Below are positions 44,076-53,089 of a stretch of 64,000 bases of DNA, piece after piece; position 1 is the stretch's first letter; every line of letters starts with the position of its first letter. The position numbers were made by a program, and so were the translations under genes. The stretch comes from UBA2991 sp965221735 (GTDB taxonomy: Bacteria > Chloroflexota > Dehalococcoidia > Tepidiformales > Tepidiformaceae): positions 620,001-684,000 of the forward strand of contig OZ244910.1 of NCBI GenBank assembly GCA_965221735.1, read 5' to 3'. Below the pieces are notes generated by a model that was given only the letters and a program-made list of their open reading frames with translations, was not told where the DNA came from and did no database searches.

Positions 44076-44720
44076 ATGACTGTCGAAGGACTCCTCGGCC
44101 GCAAGCTCGGAATGCTCCAGGTCTTCGATGACCAGGGACGTCTGCGTGGCGCCACCGCCCTCGAGGTCGGCCCCTGCTGGGTGACGCAGGTCCGCACCGA
44201 AGAGAAGGACGGCTACGCCGCCGTGCAGCTCGGCTACGGCGAGAAGCGAAAGCTCAACAAGCCCGCCTCCGGCCACCTTGCTGCCTCGGGCGCGCCCAAC
44301 CTGCGCCACCTGGCCGAGTTCCGCGCCACCGGCGAGGTCAGCCTCGGCGACCAGATCGGCGCCGACATCTTCGAGCAGGGCGAGCTCGTGGACGTGACCG
44401 CGACCTCCAAGGGGCGCGGCTTCCAGGGCGGCGTCAAGCGGCACCACTTCCGCGGCGGCCCCAAGACCCACGGCCAGAGCGACCGCCACCGCGCCCCCGG
44501 CTCCATCGGCGCCGGCACCACTCCCGGACGCGTGTTCAAGGGGACGCGCATGGCCGGTCACATGGGCGCCGCCCGCACCACGGTGCGCAACCTCGAGGTC
44601 ATCGGCCGCAACGATGAGCGCGGCGTCATCTTCGTCGCGGGAACCGTTCCGGGCCCGCCCGGCGGACTCGTTCGCGTCCGCCACGCGCGCGCCGTCGCGG
44701 GATCGCGAGGCAAGGCATGA
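44076..44720 (+). CDS. rplC: 50S ribosomal protein L3
   Basis: 214 residues, an early-assembly 23S binder. GLLGRKLGMLQVFDDQGRL at the start, KGRGFQGGVKRHHF and GPKTHGQSDRHRAPGSIG in the core. The end overlaps rplD (ATGA). Confidence 0.99.
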   Translation: MTVEGLLGRKLGMLQVFDDQGRLRGATALEVGPCWVTQVRTEEKDGYAAVQLGYGEKRKLNKPASGHLAASGAPNLRHLAEFRATGEVSLGDQIGADIFEQGELVDVTATSKGRGFQGGVKRHHFRGGPKTHGQSDRHRAPGSIGAGTTPGRVFKGTRMAGHMGAARTTVRNLEVIGRNDERGVIFVAGTVPGPPGGLVRVRHARAVAGSRGKA

Positions 44721-45379
44721 ACCTGCCCGTCGTAGACCGCCGGGGCCGCAAGCGCCGCGAGATCGAAGTTGCCGACGAGGTGTTCGGCATCGAGCCGAAC
44801 CGCGCCGTGCTGCACCAGGCGTACGTCGCCCAGCGCGCGAACGCCCACGCGGGCACGCACAGCACCAAGAGCCGCGGCGAAGTTCGTGGCTCGACCGCGA
44901 AGATCCGCCGCCAGAAGGGCATGGGCGCCGCCCGCAAGGGTTCGAACCGCGCCTCCATCCGCATCGGGGGCGGCATCGCCTTCGGCCCCAAGCCGCACGG
45001 CCACGGCAAGTCCCTGCCTCGCCAGATGCGCCGCCTCGCCATCCGCTCCGCCCTCAGCAGTCACGCTGCCAGCGGCGGACTCATCGTCGTGCCCGCCATC
45101 GCCGACGGCGAGACGAAGACCGGCGAAGTGGCGGCCGCGCTCAATGCCCTCGGCGTAGAGCGCCGCGCCCTCATCGTCAGCGGCGAGCACGACGCTCGCC
45201 TGGTGCAGGCGACCCGCAACATCGGCCACGTCCGTGCCCTGCCCTCCTCCCAGCTCAACGTCGTCGACCTCGTCGATGCCCACCACGTGGTCATGACCGA
45301 GGACGCGGTGCGCCGCGCCGAGGAGCTCTGGGGCGGCGCGAACGTCAAGCCCGCCCGCGGGCGCCGGGAGGCCAGCTGA
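44717..45379 (+). CDS. rplD: 50S ribosomal protein L4
   Basis: 220 residues. It has the tunnel-wall loop RGSTAKIRRQKGMGAARKGS (extended loop) and the C-terminal RTMANLNVVDLV-type strand LPSSQLNVVDLVDAHHVV. In many bacteria L4 also represses the S10 operon. ATGA overlap with rplC; the stop overlaps the rplW start. Confidence 0.98.
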   Translation: MNLPVVDRRGRKRREIEVADEVFGIEPNRAVLHQAYVAQRANAHAGTHSTKSRGEVRGSTAKIRRQKGMGAARKGSNRASIRIGGGIAFGPKPHGHGKSLPRQMRRLAIRSALSSHAASGGLIVVPAIADGETKTGEVAAALNALGVERRALIVSGEHDARLVQATRNIGHVRALPSSQLNVVDLVDAHHVVMTEDAVRRAEELWGGANVKPARGRREAS

Positions 45380-45675
45380 TGCCGCGCGAGCTGCACCCCT
45401 ACGCCATCCTCCTGCGCCCCCTCATCACGGAGAAGAGCACCTCGCTCGCCGGCCAGGACAAGTACGTGTTCGAGGTCGACCTGCGCGCCAACAAGCCGCA
45501 GATCCGCGAGGCCGTCGAGCTTGCCTTCGACGTGACCGTGCGGACCGTCAACACCATGGTCGTGAAGGGCAAGAACCGCCGCTTCGGCCGCAACGTCACG
45601 AAGCAGCCCGACTGGAAGAAGGCGATCGTCACCCTCCAGCCCGGCGATACCATTGAGCTCTTCGAGGGGATTTAG
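45379..45675 (+). CDS. rplW: 50S ribosomal protein L23
   Basis: 98 residues at the tunnel exit. Typical ILLRPLITEKSTSLAGQDKY, FEVDLRANKPQIREAVELAF, and MVVKGKNRRFGR. The ATG at 45379 shares a base with the rplD stop (TGATG); the longer frame upstream lies inside rplD. Confidence 0.98.
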   Translation: MPRELHPYAILLRPLITEKSTSLAGQDKYVFEVDLRANKPQIREAVELAFDVTVRTVNTMVVKGKNRRFGRNVTKQPDWKKAIVTLQPGDTIELFEGI

Positions 45676-45677
45676 TC

Positions 45678-46508
45678 TTGCCTATCAAGCAGTTCAACCC
45701 GACTTCCCCCGGACGCCGCAACGCCAGCGGCCATACCTTCGAGGAGATCACGAAGAAGCGCCCCGAGAAGTCGCTCGTCGAGTCGCTGAAGAAGCGCAAC
45801 GCCGGTCGCAACAACCAGGGGCGCATCAGCGTTCGCCATCGCGGCGGCGGCAACAAGCGCCTCTATCGCCGCATCGACTGGAAGCGTGAGAAGCACGGCA
45901 TTCCCGCGAAGGTCGCCGCCATCGAGTACGACCCGAACCGCACGGCCCGCATCGCCCTCCTGCATTACGCCGACGGTGAGAAGCGCTACATCCTCGCGCC
46001 CAGCGGCCTGGAGGTGGGCGTGAGCCTGATGAGCGGCCCCGACGCCGAGCTGCGCACGGGCAACGCCCTTCCCCTGGCGAACATGCCCACCGGCACCCAG
46101 GTCCACAACATCGAGATGACCCCGGGCCGTGGCGGCCAGATGGTCCGCACCGCCGGCGCTTCCGCCCAGCTCATGGCGAAGGAAGGCGAGTACGCCCTCC
46201 TCCGCCTGCCCAGCTCCGAGATGCGCCGCGTGCGCATCGAGTGCATGGCCACCATCGGCCAGGTCGGCAACGTCGAGCACTCCCTCATCAAGCTCGGCAA
46301 GGCGGGGCGCTCCCGCCACCGCCGCCGCCGCCCGCAGGTCCGCGGCTCCGTCATGAACCCCGTCGATCACCCGCACGGCGGAGGCGAGGGGCGCGCCCCC
46401 GTCGGCATGCCCGGACCCAAGACCCCGTGGGGCAAGCCCACCCTTGGTCACCGCACCCGGCGCAACAAGCGCACGGGCAAGTTCATCGTTCGCAGGCGGG
46501 GGAGGTAG
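45678..46508 (+). CDS. rplB: 50S ribosomal protein L2
   Basis: 276 residues, a peptidyl-transferase-region protein. PIKQFNPTSPGRRN, NNQGRISVRHRGGGNKR and the catalytic-region PVDHPHGGGEGRAP are intact. A TTG start at 45678 immediately follows rplW. Confidence 0.99.
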   Translation: MPIKQFNPTSPGRRNASGHTFEEITKKRPEKSLVESLKKRNAGRNNQGRISVRHRGGGNKRLYRRIDWKREKHGIPAKVAAIEYDPNRTARIALLHYADGEKRYILAPSGLEVGVSLMSGPDAELRTGNALPLANMPTGTQVHNIEMTPGRGGQMVRTAGASAQLMAKEGEYALLRLPSSEMRRVRIECMATIGQVGNVEHSLIKLGKAGRSRHRRRRPQVRGSVMNPVDHPHGGGEGRAPVGMPGPKTPWGKPTLGHRTRRNKRTGKFIVRRRGR

Positions 46509-46511
46509 TCC

Positions 46512-46796
46512 GTGTCACGCTCCACCAAGAAGGGCCCGTTCGTTCATCCCTCGCTCTACAAGCAGGTCGTGCAGGCGCGGAACTCCCGCAGCCGCGAGGT
46601 CATCCGCACCTGGTCGCGCGCCTCCACCATCCTGCCCGACATGATCGGGCTCACCATCGCCGTCCATAACGGGCGCCGCCACGTTCCCGTGTTTGTCACC
46701 GAGAACATGGTCGGCCACAAGCTGGGCGAATTCGCTCCCACACGCACCTTCCGCGGTCACATCGGCAGAAGCGATCGCAGCACGAGGATCGGCTAG
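46512..46796 (+). CDS. rpsS: 30S ribosomal protein S19
   Basis: 94 residues. SRSTKKGPFVHPSLYKQV start, TWSRASTILPDMIGLTIAVHNG, and HKLGEFAPTRTFRGH. GTG start three bases after rplB. Confidence 0.99.
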   Translation: MSRSTKKGPFVHPSLYKQVVQARNSRSREVIRTWSRASTILPDMIGLTIAVHNGRRHVPVFVTENMVGHKLGEFAPTRTFRGHIGRSDRSTRIG

Positions 46797-46798
46797 CC

Positions 46799-47137
46799 AT
46801 GGAAGTGCACGCGAGCGCGCGCAACATCAACGGCTCCGCCCGCAAGGTGCGGCTCATCCTCGAGCGCCTGCCCGGGCTCTCCGTCGATCAGGCGCTCGCC
46901 CTGCTGCGCTACGTGCCCTCGCCTCACGCCCGCGATGTCTCCAAGGTCGTGCTCAGCGCTGCTTCCAACGCCGAGAACAACCTCAACCTCGATGTCGACA
47001 ACCTCTACATCAAGCGCGCCTTCGCCGACGAGGGCGTCACCGTCAAGCGCTTCAAGGCGCGCTCGCGCGGACGCGCGGCCCCGCGCCTCCGGCGTCACAA
47101 CCACATAACCGTCGTTCTAGACGAGCGCGAGGGATAG
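46799..47137 (+). CDS. rplV: 50S ribosomal protein L22
   Basis: 112 residues lining the exit tunnel. SARNINGSARKVRLILERLPG, the loop KRFKARSRGRAAPRLRRHNHI, and VLDEREG at the end. Two bases after rpsS. Confidence 0.99.
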   Translation: MEVHASARNINGSARKVRLILERLPGLSVDQALALLRYVPSPHARDVSKVVLSAASNAENNLNLDVDNLYIKRAFADEGVTVKRFKARSRGRAAPRLRRHNHITVVLDEREG

Positions 47138-47141
47138 GAAC

Positions 47142-47954
47142 GTGGGTCAGAAGGTACATCCGCACGGCTTCCGCCTCGGCGTCATCTACGACTGGGAATC
47201 CAAGTGGTTCGCCGAGAAGGACTACAAGGACCGGCTCGCCGACGACATCGAGCTGCGCGCGCACATCCTCGATCTGCTGCCGGACGCCGGCATCAGCCGC
47301 ATCGAGATCGACCGCAACGCGAACCTCGTGACCGTTACGGTGCATACGGCCAAGCCGGGCATCGTCATCGGGCGGGGCGGCGCGCGCGTCGAGGAGTTGC
47401 GCGGCTCGCTCGAGGAGCTCACCGGTGGACGCGTCCGCGTCAACATCCAGGAGATCCGCACCCCGGAGCTCGACGCCTTCCTCGTGGCCCGCTCCGTCGC
47501 CGACCAGCTCGAGCGTCGCGTCGCTTTCCGCCGCGCCGTGAAGCAGGCGGTGCAGCGCACCATGCAGCGGGGCGCCCAGGGCGTGCGTATCTCCGTCGCC
47601 GGACGCCTCGGCGGCACCGAGATGTCCCGCCGCGAGACCGAGACCGCCGGCCGCGTCCCGCGCCACACCCTCCGCGCCGACATCGACTACGGCCTCGCCG
47701 AAGCGCACACCACCTTCGGCCGCATCGGCGTGAAGACCTGGATCTACAAGGGCGACATCCTCCCCGACGAAGTCGAGGAAGAGGTCGAGGAGCCCATGGA
47801 CTTCGAGGAAGAGGCGCCCGTCGCAGAGCCCGAGCCGGAAGAGGCCGCCGCCCCCGAGCCTCCGCCCGTCGACGTTGTGCGCGGACCGCAGCACACCGCC
47901 ATCTCCGTCGAGCAGCAGGAAGCCGTGGCCCGCCAGAGCCAGGAGGACGCCTGA
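47142..47954 (+). CDS. rpsC: 30S ribosomal protein S3 with acidic C-terminal tail
   Basis: 270 residues against the usual 210-240. KH-domain GRGGARVEELR and core segments RAVKQAVQRTMQRGAQGVRI and GRIGVKTWIYKGD are typical. From ~208 on there is an acidic, Pro/Ala-rich tail (VEEEVEEPMDFEEEAP and onward). GTG start. The stop overlaps rplP. Confidence 0.98.
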   Translation: MGQKVHPHGFRLGVIYDWESKWFAEKDYKDRLADDIELRAHILDLLPDAGISRIEIDRNANLVTVTVHTAKPGIVIGRGGARVEELRGSLEELTGGRVRVNIQEIRTPELDAFLVARSVADQLERRVAFRRAVKQAVQRTMQRGAQGVRISVAGRLGGTEMSRRETETAGRVPRHTLRADIDYGLAEAHTTFGRIGVKTWIYKGDILPDEVEEEVEEPMDFEEEAPVAEPEPEEAAAPEPPPVDVVRGPQHTAISVEQQEAVARQSQEDA

Positions 47955-48373
47955 TGCTGCAGCCCCGGCGCGTCAAGCACCGCAAGCATCACCGAGGCCG
48001 CATGAAGGGCAAGGCCACGAGCGGCAACGTCGTGTCTTTCGGCGAGTACGGTCTGCAAGCGCAGGCGCCGGCCTGGATCGACTCCCGCCAGATCGAGGCC
48101 GCTCGCCGCGCCATGACGCACGAGATGCGCCGCGGCGGCAAGGTCTGGATCCGGATCTTCCCGGACAAGCCTGTCACCGCGAAGCCGGCCGAGACGCGCA
48201 TGGGCTCCGGCAAGGGCAACCCCGAGAAGTGGGTCGCCGTGGTCAAGCCCAACCGCGTCCTCTTCGAGATCGCCGGCGTTCCCGAGGAAGTCGCCCGCGA
48301 GGCCCTGCGCCTCGCCGCCCACAAGCTCCCCATCCCCACGAAGGTCGTCCAGCGCGACGAGTTGGTGATCTAG
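47954..48373 (+). CDS. rplP: 50S ribosomal protein L16
   Basis: 139 residues at the tRNA-binding side of the 50S. LQPRRVKHRKHHRGRMKG, FGEYGLQA, RRGGKVWIRIFPDKPVTAKP and GSGKGNPEKWVAVVKP are standard. ATG shares a base with the rpsC stop (TGATG). Confidence 0.98.
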   Translation: MLQPRRVKHRKHHRGRMKGKATSGNVVSFGEYGLQAQAPAWIDSRQIEAARRAMTHEMRRGGKVWIRIFPDKPVTAKPAETRMGSGKGNPEKWVAVVKPNRVLFEIAGVPEEVAREALRLAAHKLPIPTKVVQRDELVI

Positions 48374-48375
48374 TC

Positions 48376-48597
48376 ATGCCGAACCAGAAAGCCACGGCCG
48401 TGCGCGAGTGGGACGACACCCGCCTCGACAACGAGATCAACGAGGCGTACCGCGCCCTGTTCACTCTCCGCTTCCAGCAGGCCACCCGCCAGCTGCAGAA
48501 CTACCGTGCCCTGCGCGACGCCAAGCGGACGATCGCCAGGCTCCGAACGATCAAGCGCGAACGCCAGCTCGCGCAGCTCGATGAGGCTTCCGAATGA
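48376..48597 (+). CDS. rpmC: 50S ribosomal protein L29
   Basis: 73 residues, helical. EINEAYRALFTLRFQQATRQL matches the L29 helix-loop-helix, followed by NYRALRDAKRTIARLRTI. ATG two bases after rplP. The 3' end overlaps rpsQ by four bases. Confidence 0.95.
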   Translation: MPNQKATAVREWDDTRLDNEINEAYRALFTLRFQQATRQLQNYRALRDAKRTIARLRTIKRERQLAQLDEASE

Positions 48598-48974
48598 GCG
48601 CTCGCATCCTCCAGGGCGTCGTCGTCAGCGACAAGATGGATAAGACCGTCGTCGTAAACGTCGCGCGCCGCAAGCAGCACGCCCTCTACCGCAAGGTGAT
48701 CAACCGCAGCAAGCGCTTCAAGGCGCATGACGGCGAGAACGAGTGCAACGTCGGCGACATCGTGCGCATCCTCGAGACGCGCCCCATGTCGAAGGGCAAG
48801 CGCTGGCGCGTCATCGAGATCCTCGAGCGCGGCGATGTCGCCGAGGTCTCCCCCGAGGACATCGGCCGCAGCATCGAGGAAGAGGTGCAGGCCTCGCCCA
48901 CCGCCGCCGCAGTCGCCGCCGAAGCGGAAGCGGAGGCCGGGGAGACGGCGAACGGGGAGGAGGACGACTCGTGA
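48594..48974 (+). CDS. rpsQ: 30S ribosomal protein S17 with acidic tail
   Basis: 126 residues, about 40 more than the usual ~85. The OB-fold core is typical: LQGVVVSDKMDKTVVV, INRSKRFKAHD, GDIVRILETRPMSKGKRW. Residues 82-126 are Ala/Glu-rich and acidic. The stop overlaps the GTG of rplN. Confidence 0.97.
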   Translation: MSARILQGVVVSDKMDKTVVVNVARRKQHALYRKVINRSKRFKAHDGENECNVGDIVRILETRPMSKGKRWRVIEILERGDVAEVSPEDIGRSIEEEVQASPTAAAVAAEAEAEAGETANGEEDDS

Positions 48975-49342
48975 TCCAGCAGGAGTCCCGCCTCAAGGTC
49001 GCCGACAACTCGGGCGCGCGCTCCATCCTCTGCATCCGCGTGCTCGGCGGCAGCCGCCGCCGCTACGCCCGCCCCGGCGACATCATCGTCGCCTCGGTCA
49101 AGACCGCCCAGCCGAACTCCCCCGTCAAGAAAGGCGAGGTCGTGCGCGCCGTCATCGTGCGCACCGCCAAGGAGTACGGCCGCGCCGATGGTTCCTACAT
49201 CCGATTTGATGAGAACGCCGCCGTTCTCCTCGCCCCCGACAACGAGAACCCCCGGGGGACGCGCATCTTCGGCCCTGTCGCCCGCGAGCTCCGCGATCAC
49301 AACTTCATGAAGATCGTCTCGCTCGCCCCGGAGGTGCTGTGA
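48971..49342 (+). CDS. rplN: 50S ribosomal protein L14
   Basis: 123 residues. The GTG at 48971 (GTGA overlap) gives the family N-terminus MIQQESRLKVADNSGARSIL. Core: ARPGDIIVASVKTA, KGEVVRAVIVRT, and the C-terminal PVARELRDHNFMKIVSLAPE. Confidence 0.98.
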   Translation: MIQQESRLKVADNSGARSILCIRVLGGSRRRYARPGDIIVASVKTAQPNSPVKKGEVVRAVIVRTAKEYGRADGSYIRFDENAAVLLAPDNENPRGTRIFGPVARELRDHNFMKIVSLAPEVL

Positions 49343-49659
49343 TGCCGGCGAAGATTCGTCGCGGCGATCGGGTCGTGGTCATCAGTGGCCGCAGCAAGGG
49401 CGCGCGCGGCGTCGTGCGCGCCGTCGACCGCAAGAAGCAGCGCGTCACCATCGAGGGCGTCAACATGATCAAGCGCCACCAGCGGGCGCGCTCCATGCAG
49501 CAGCAGTCCTCGATCATCGAGCGCGAGGGGCCCGTGCACATCAGCAACGTGATGCTGCTCGACCCCACCACCGACGAGCCCACCCGCGTCACCTTCCGCC
49601 GTCGCGACGACGGCACGACGGTGCGGGTCAGCAAGCGCACCGGGGAGGATGTCGAATGA
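49342..49659 (+). CDS. rplX: 50S ribosomal protein L24
   Basis: 105 residues with a KOW motif (KIRRGDRVVVISGRSKGARG). It initiates 50S assembly. ATG 49342 overlaps the rplN stop (TGATG). The end overlaps rplE (ATGA). Confidence 0.98.
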   Translation: MPAKIRRGDRVVVISGRSKGARGVVRAVDRKKQRVTIEGVNMIKRHQRARSMQQQSSIIEREGPVHISNVMLLDPTTDEPTRVTFRRRDDGTTVRVSKRTGEDVE

Positions 49660-50213
49660 CCCAGGCAACGCTCCCCCGCCTTCGCGTCCGCTACGAGGAC
49701 GAGGTCGTGCGCCAGCTGCGCGAGCACTACGGCTTCGAGAACCCGATGGAGGTGCCGCGGCTCTCCAAGGTCGTGCTCAACATCGGCATGGGCGAGGCCC
49801 TCACCGATGCCAACAGCCTCGACCGCGCCGCCGAGGATCTCCAGACCATCAGCGGCCAGAAGCCCGTCATCCAGCGGGCCAAGCGCTCCATCGCGAACTT
49901 CCGCCTGCGCGAGGGCAATCCCGTCGGCGTCTCCGTGACGTTGCGGGGCCAGCGCATGTACGAGTTCCTCGACCGCCTCATCAGCGCCGCCCTGCCCTCC
50001 ATCCGGGACTTCCAGGGCCTCAGCCCCAACGCCTTCGACGGCCGCGGGAACTACAGCATCGGGCTGCGCGAGCAGCTCGTCTTCCCCGAGATCGACTACG
50101 ACCGCGTCGACAAGGTGCGCGGTCTCCAGGTCACCATCGTGACCACCGCCCGTACGGATGACGAGGGCCGGCGCCTGCTCGAGCTCCTCGGCATGCCCTT
50201 CGCCCGGAATTAG
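49656..50213 (+). CDS. rplE: 50S ribosomal protein L5
   Basis: 185 residues binding 5S rRNA. MEVPRLSKVVLNIGMGEAL, SGQKPVIQRAKRSIANFRLR, GNYSIGLREQLVFPEIDYD are standard. Confidence 0.99.
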   Translation: MTQATLPRLRVRYEDEVVRQLREHYGFENPMEVPRLSKVVLNIGMGEALTDANSLDRAAEDLQTISGQKPVIQRAKRSIANFRLREGNPVGVSVTLRGQRMYEFLDRLISAALPSIRDFQGLSPNAFDGRGNYSIGLREQLVFPEIDYDRVDKVRGLQVTIVTTARTDDEGRRLLELLGMPFARN

Positions 50214-50224
50214 AGGGGGACACC

Positions 50225-50530
50225 ATGGCGAAGAAGAGTCAGATTGCGCGCGACGAGAAGCGCCGCGCCATGTACCAGAAGTATCGCCATCGCCGCGAGG
50301 AGCTGAAGGCTGCCCGCCGCGCCGCCCAGGGCAACCCCACCGAGCTCGCCCGCATCCAGTTCGAGCTTGCCAGGCTCCCCAACAACAGCAGCCCCACGCG
50401 CCTGAAGAACCGCTGCATCGTCACCGGTCGCTCGCGCGCCTACATCCGCAGGTTCGGCCTCTCGCGCATCACCTTCCGCGAGATGGCCCACAAGGGTTAC
50501 CTGCCCGGCGTCACCAAGTCGAGTTGGTAG
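50225..50530 (+). CDS. rpsN: 30S ribosomal protein S14 (long, zinc-free form)
   Basis: 101 residues. It lacks the CxxC zinc ribbon of the 61-residue S14 type and has the long form: AKKSQIARDEKRRAM, RLKNRCIVTGRSRAYIRRFG and SRITFREMAHKGYLPGV. The ATG is preceded by GAGGGGG. Confidence 0.97.
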   Translation: MAKKSQIARDEKRRAMYQKYRHRREELKAARRAAQGNPTELARIQFELARLPNNSSPTRLKNRCIVTGRSRAYIRRFGLSRITFREMAHKGYLPGVTKSSW

Positions 50531-50561
50531 ACCGCCTGCACGCCATGGAGGCAACGAACCG

Positions 50562-50966
50562 ATGACCATGAGTGACCCGATCGCGGACATGCTCACCCGC
50601 ATCCGCAACGCCGTCAGCTCGCGCCACGACGCCGTCAGCATCCCCTCCTCCAAAGTCAAGGTCGCCATCGCCGAGGTGCTCAAGAGCGAAGGCTTCATCC
50701 GCGACTACGACGTGCAGAAGGGGCCGGAGGAGCCCCAGGCCACCATGAAGGTCGAGCTCAGCTACGGAGGCCGCCGGCAGCCCGTCATCAACGGGCTCCA
50801 GCGCGTCAGCAAGCCCGGCCTGCGCGTCTACGTGCAGCGCCGCGAGATCCCGCGCGTCTACGGCGGCCTCGGCGTCGCCATCATCTCCACGCCCAAGGGC
50901 GTCATGACGGGGCAGGAGGCCCGCCGCCAGCAAGTTGGCGGCGAGCTGCTCTGCTACGTCTGGTAG
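50562..50966 (+). CDS. rpsH: 30S ribosomal protein S8
   Basis: 134 residues, a primary 16S binder that represses spc operons in some bacteria. SDPIADMLTRIRNAVSSRH, the C-terminal ISTPKGVMTGQEARRQQVGGELLCYVW. ATG 50562 has GGAGG ten bases upstream; an ATG at 50568 is possible. Confidence 0.98.
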   Translation: MTMSDPIADMLTRIRNAVSSRHDAVSIPSSKVKVAIAEVLKSEGFIRDYDVQKGPEEPQATMKVELSYGGRRQPVINGLQRVSKPGLRVYVQRREIPRVYGGLGVAIISTPKGVMTGQEARRQQVGGELLCYVW

Positions 50967-50974
50967 GAGCCGCC

Positions 50975-51520
50975 ATGTCTCGCGTCGGCAAGCAACCCGT
51001 TCCTCTCGCCTCCGGTGTTCAGATCACCGTGGGCGATGGCAACGCCATCACCGTGAAGGGCCCGAAGGGCGAGCTGCAGCGCACCTTCCCCGACGAGATG
51101 CGATTCGCCGTCGAGGACAACCAGGTCGTGGTCACGCGCCCCAGCGACGCCAGCGCGCACCGCGCCCTGCACGGCCTCTCCCGCTCGCTCCTGAACAACA
51201 TGGTCGTGGGCGTCACCGACGGCTTCACCAAGACCCTCGAGGTCCAGGGTGTCGGCTACCGCGCCCAGCTCGAGGGATCGAGCCTGCGGCTCGCCGTCGG
51301 CTTCTCCCATCCCGTCATCGTCGAGCCTCCCGAGGGCATCGCCTTCGCCGTCGAGGGACCGCGCATCAACGTCAGCGGCATCGATAAGGAGCAGGTCGGC
51401 CAGGTGGCCGCCGACATCCGCAAGATTCGTCCGCCCGAGCCCTACAAGGGCAAGGGCATCCGCTACCTCGGCGAGCGCGTTCGCCGCAAGGCCGGCAAGG
51501 CCGGAAAGGTGGGCGTCTGA
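50975..51520 (+). CDS. rplF: 50S ribosomal protein L6
   Basis: 181 residues with the duplicated L6 fold. SRVGKQPVPLASGVQITV, LQGVGYRAQLEG-like EVQGVGYRAQLEG, and PEPYKGKGIRYLGERVRRKAGK. AGGAG before the ATG. The stop overlaps rplR. Confidence 0.99.
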   Translation: MSRVGKQPVPLASGVQITVGDGNAITVKGPKGELQRTFPDEMRFAVEDNQVVVTRPSDASAHRALHGLSRSLLNNMVVGVTDGFTKTLEVQGVGYRAQLEGSSLRLAVGFSHPVIVEPPEGIAFAVEGPRINVSGIDKEQVGQVAADIRKIRPPEPYKGKGIRYLGERVRRKAGKAGKVGV

Positions 51521-51885
51521 TGGCCCAGGCCAACCGTTACCACGCCCGCCACCGCCGCCACCGGCGCGTGCGCAAGAGCGTCGTGGGGACCGCGGGGCGT
51601 CCGCGCCTCAACGTGTTCCGCAGCGCCTCGCACATCTACGCCCAGGTCATCGACGATGATCAGGGCCACACCATCGCCGCCGCCAGCGACCTCGACGCCG
51701 ACATCGCCGGCGAGATCGCCGGCAAGCCGAAGGTCGAGCGCGCCGCCGCCGTCGGCGCCGCCATCGCCAACCGTGCGAAGGAGCACGGCGTCGCCGAGGT
51801 CATCTTCGACCGGGGCGGCTACAAATACCACGGCCGCGTGAAGGCTCTCGCCGAGGCCGCGCGCGAAGCCGGATTGGGATTCTGA
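51520..51885 (+). CDS. rplR: 50S ribosomal protein L18
   Basis: 121 residues, a 5S rRNA binder. RHRRVRKSVVGTAGRPRLNV, RSASHIYAQVIDD, and FDRGGYKYHGRVKALAEAAREAGL. TGATG overlaps at both ends. Confidence 0.99.
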   Translation: MAQANRYHARHRRHRRVRKSVVGTAGRPRLNVFRSASHIYAQVIDDDQGHTIAAASDLDADIAGEIAGKPKVERAAAVGAAIANRAKEHGVAEVIFDRGGYKYHGRVKALAEAAREAGLGF

Positions 51886-52397
51886 TGGGCAACTTCGAGA
51901 ACTCGGGCGACGAGCTCAACGAGAAGGTCATCTATATCAACCGCGTGGCCAAGGTGGTGAAGGGCGGACGCCGCTTCAGCTTCACGGCCCTGATGGTCGT
52001 GGGCGATGGCCACGGCAACGTGGGCATCGGCCTGGGCCGCGCCAACGAGGTGCCCGAGGCGATCCGCAAGGGCGCCGCCATCGCCCGCAAGGAGATGTTC
52101 TCCGTCCCGCTCAAGGCCGGAACCCTCCCGCACGACTACGTCGCCGAATTCGGCGCCGCCCGCATCCTCATGAAGCCCGCCAGCCCCGGTACCGGCGTGA
52201 TCGCCGGCGGGGCCGTGCGCGCCATCATGGAGGCCGCCGGCGTTACCGACGTGCTGACCAAGTCGCTCGGCAGCCGTAATCCGATCAACGTCGCCCGCGC
52301 GACGGTGAAGGGACTCGCCACGCTGCGCGATCCCGACGCCGCCCGCGAGCGCCGCCTCCAGATCATCGCCGACGCGACGGCGGCGGAGGCGACATAA
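51885..52397 (+). CDS. rpsE: 30S ribosomal protein S5
   Basis: 170 residues. EKVIYINRVAKVVKGGRRF, VGIGLGRANEVPEAIRKG, and the C-terminal KSLGSRNPINVARATVKGL. It overlaps the rplR stop, and rpmD starts at the next base after its TAA. Confidence 0.99.
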   Translation: MGNFENSGDELNEKVIYINRVAKVVKGGRRFSFTALMVVGDGHGNVGIGLGRANEVPEAIRKGAAIARKEMFSVPLKAGTLPHDYVAEFGAARILMKPASPGTGVIAGGAVRAIMEAAGVTDVLTKSLGSRNPINVARATVKGLATLRDPDAARERRLQIIADATAAEAT

Positions 52398-52595
52398 ATG
52401 GCGAAAGTCGCGATCACCTGGCGCAAGAGCGCCATCGGCTACAACCAGCGCCAGAAGGACACGATCCGCAAGCTCGGCCTGCGTCGCCTCAACCAGACCG
52501 TCGAACACGACGACAGCCCCGCCCTCCGTGGCATGATCGCCAGGGTCGGTCACCTCGTCGATGTGGACGACGGAGAAGCAAGGGAAGCCTCGTGA
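52398..52595 (+). CDS. rpmD: 50S ribosomal protein L30
   Basis: 65 residues. VAITWRKSAIGYNQRQKDT, IRKLGLRRLNQTVEHDDSPA and GMIARVGHLVDVDD match bacterial L30. It ends in a four-base overlap with rplO. Confidence 0.97.
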   Translation: MAKVAITWRKSAIGYNQRQKDTIRKLGLRRLNQTVEHDDSPALRGMIARVGHLVDVDDGEAREAS

Positions 52596-53077
52596 GCATC
52601 CACGCCAACGAACTCGCCCCACCCCGTGGCGCGACCCGCAATCGCAAGCGCCTGGCCCGCGGCAACAGCGCCGGTGGCGGCACCTACGCCGGCAAGGGGC
52701 TCAAGGGGCAGAAGTCCCGCAGCGGCAGCAAGATCCGCCTCGGTTTCGAGGGCGGCCAGATGCCCCTCATCCGCCGCATGAGCACCCTCCGCGGTTTCAA
52801 CAACCGCTGGCGCGTTCCCTACCAGCCCGTCAATACCGGCACGCTCCAGGAGCGTTTCGAGGACGGCGCCGAGGTCACGCCCGAGGCGCTGCTCGCGGTT
52901 GGCGTGCTGCGCCACCTGCGCGAGCCCGTGAAGATCCTCGCCCGCGGCGAGCTCTCGCGGTCCCTCAACGTGCATGCCCACAAGGTCAGCGCCGCCGCCC
53001 GCGCCCGCATCGAAGGCGCCGGCGGCACGGTCATCCTGATCGGCGAGCCTGCCGACGAAGCCGCCGCCGAGGAGTAG
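52592..53077 (+). CDS. rplO: 50S ribosomal protein L15
   Basis: 161 residues. NELAPPRGATRNRKRLARGN, GKGLKGQKSRSG, GFEGGQMPLIRRMSTLRGF-type segment, and an AHKVSAAARARIEGAGG C-terminal domain. GTG start overlaps the rpmD stop (GTGA). Confidence 0.98.
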   Translation: MSIHANELAPPRGATRNRKRLARGNSAGGGTYAGKGLKGQKSRSGSKIRLGFEGGQMPLIRRMSTLRGFNNRWRVPYQPVNTGTLQERFEDGAEVTPEALLAVGVLRHLREPVKILARGELSRSLNVHAHKVSAAARARIEGAGGTVILIGEPADEAAAEE

Positions 53078-53089
53078 GAGCGCCGAACC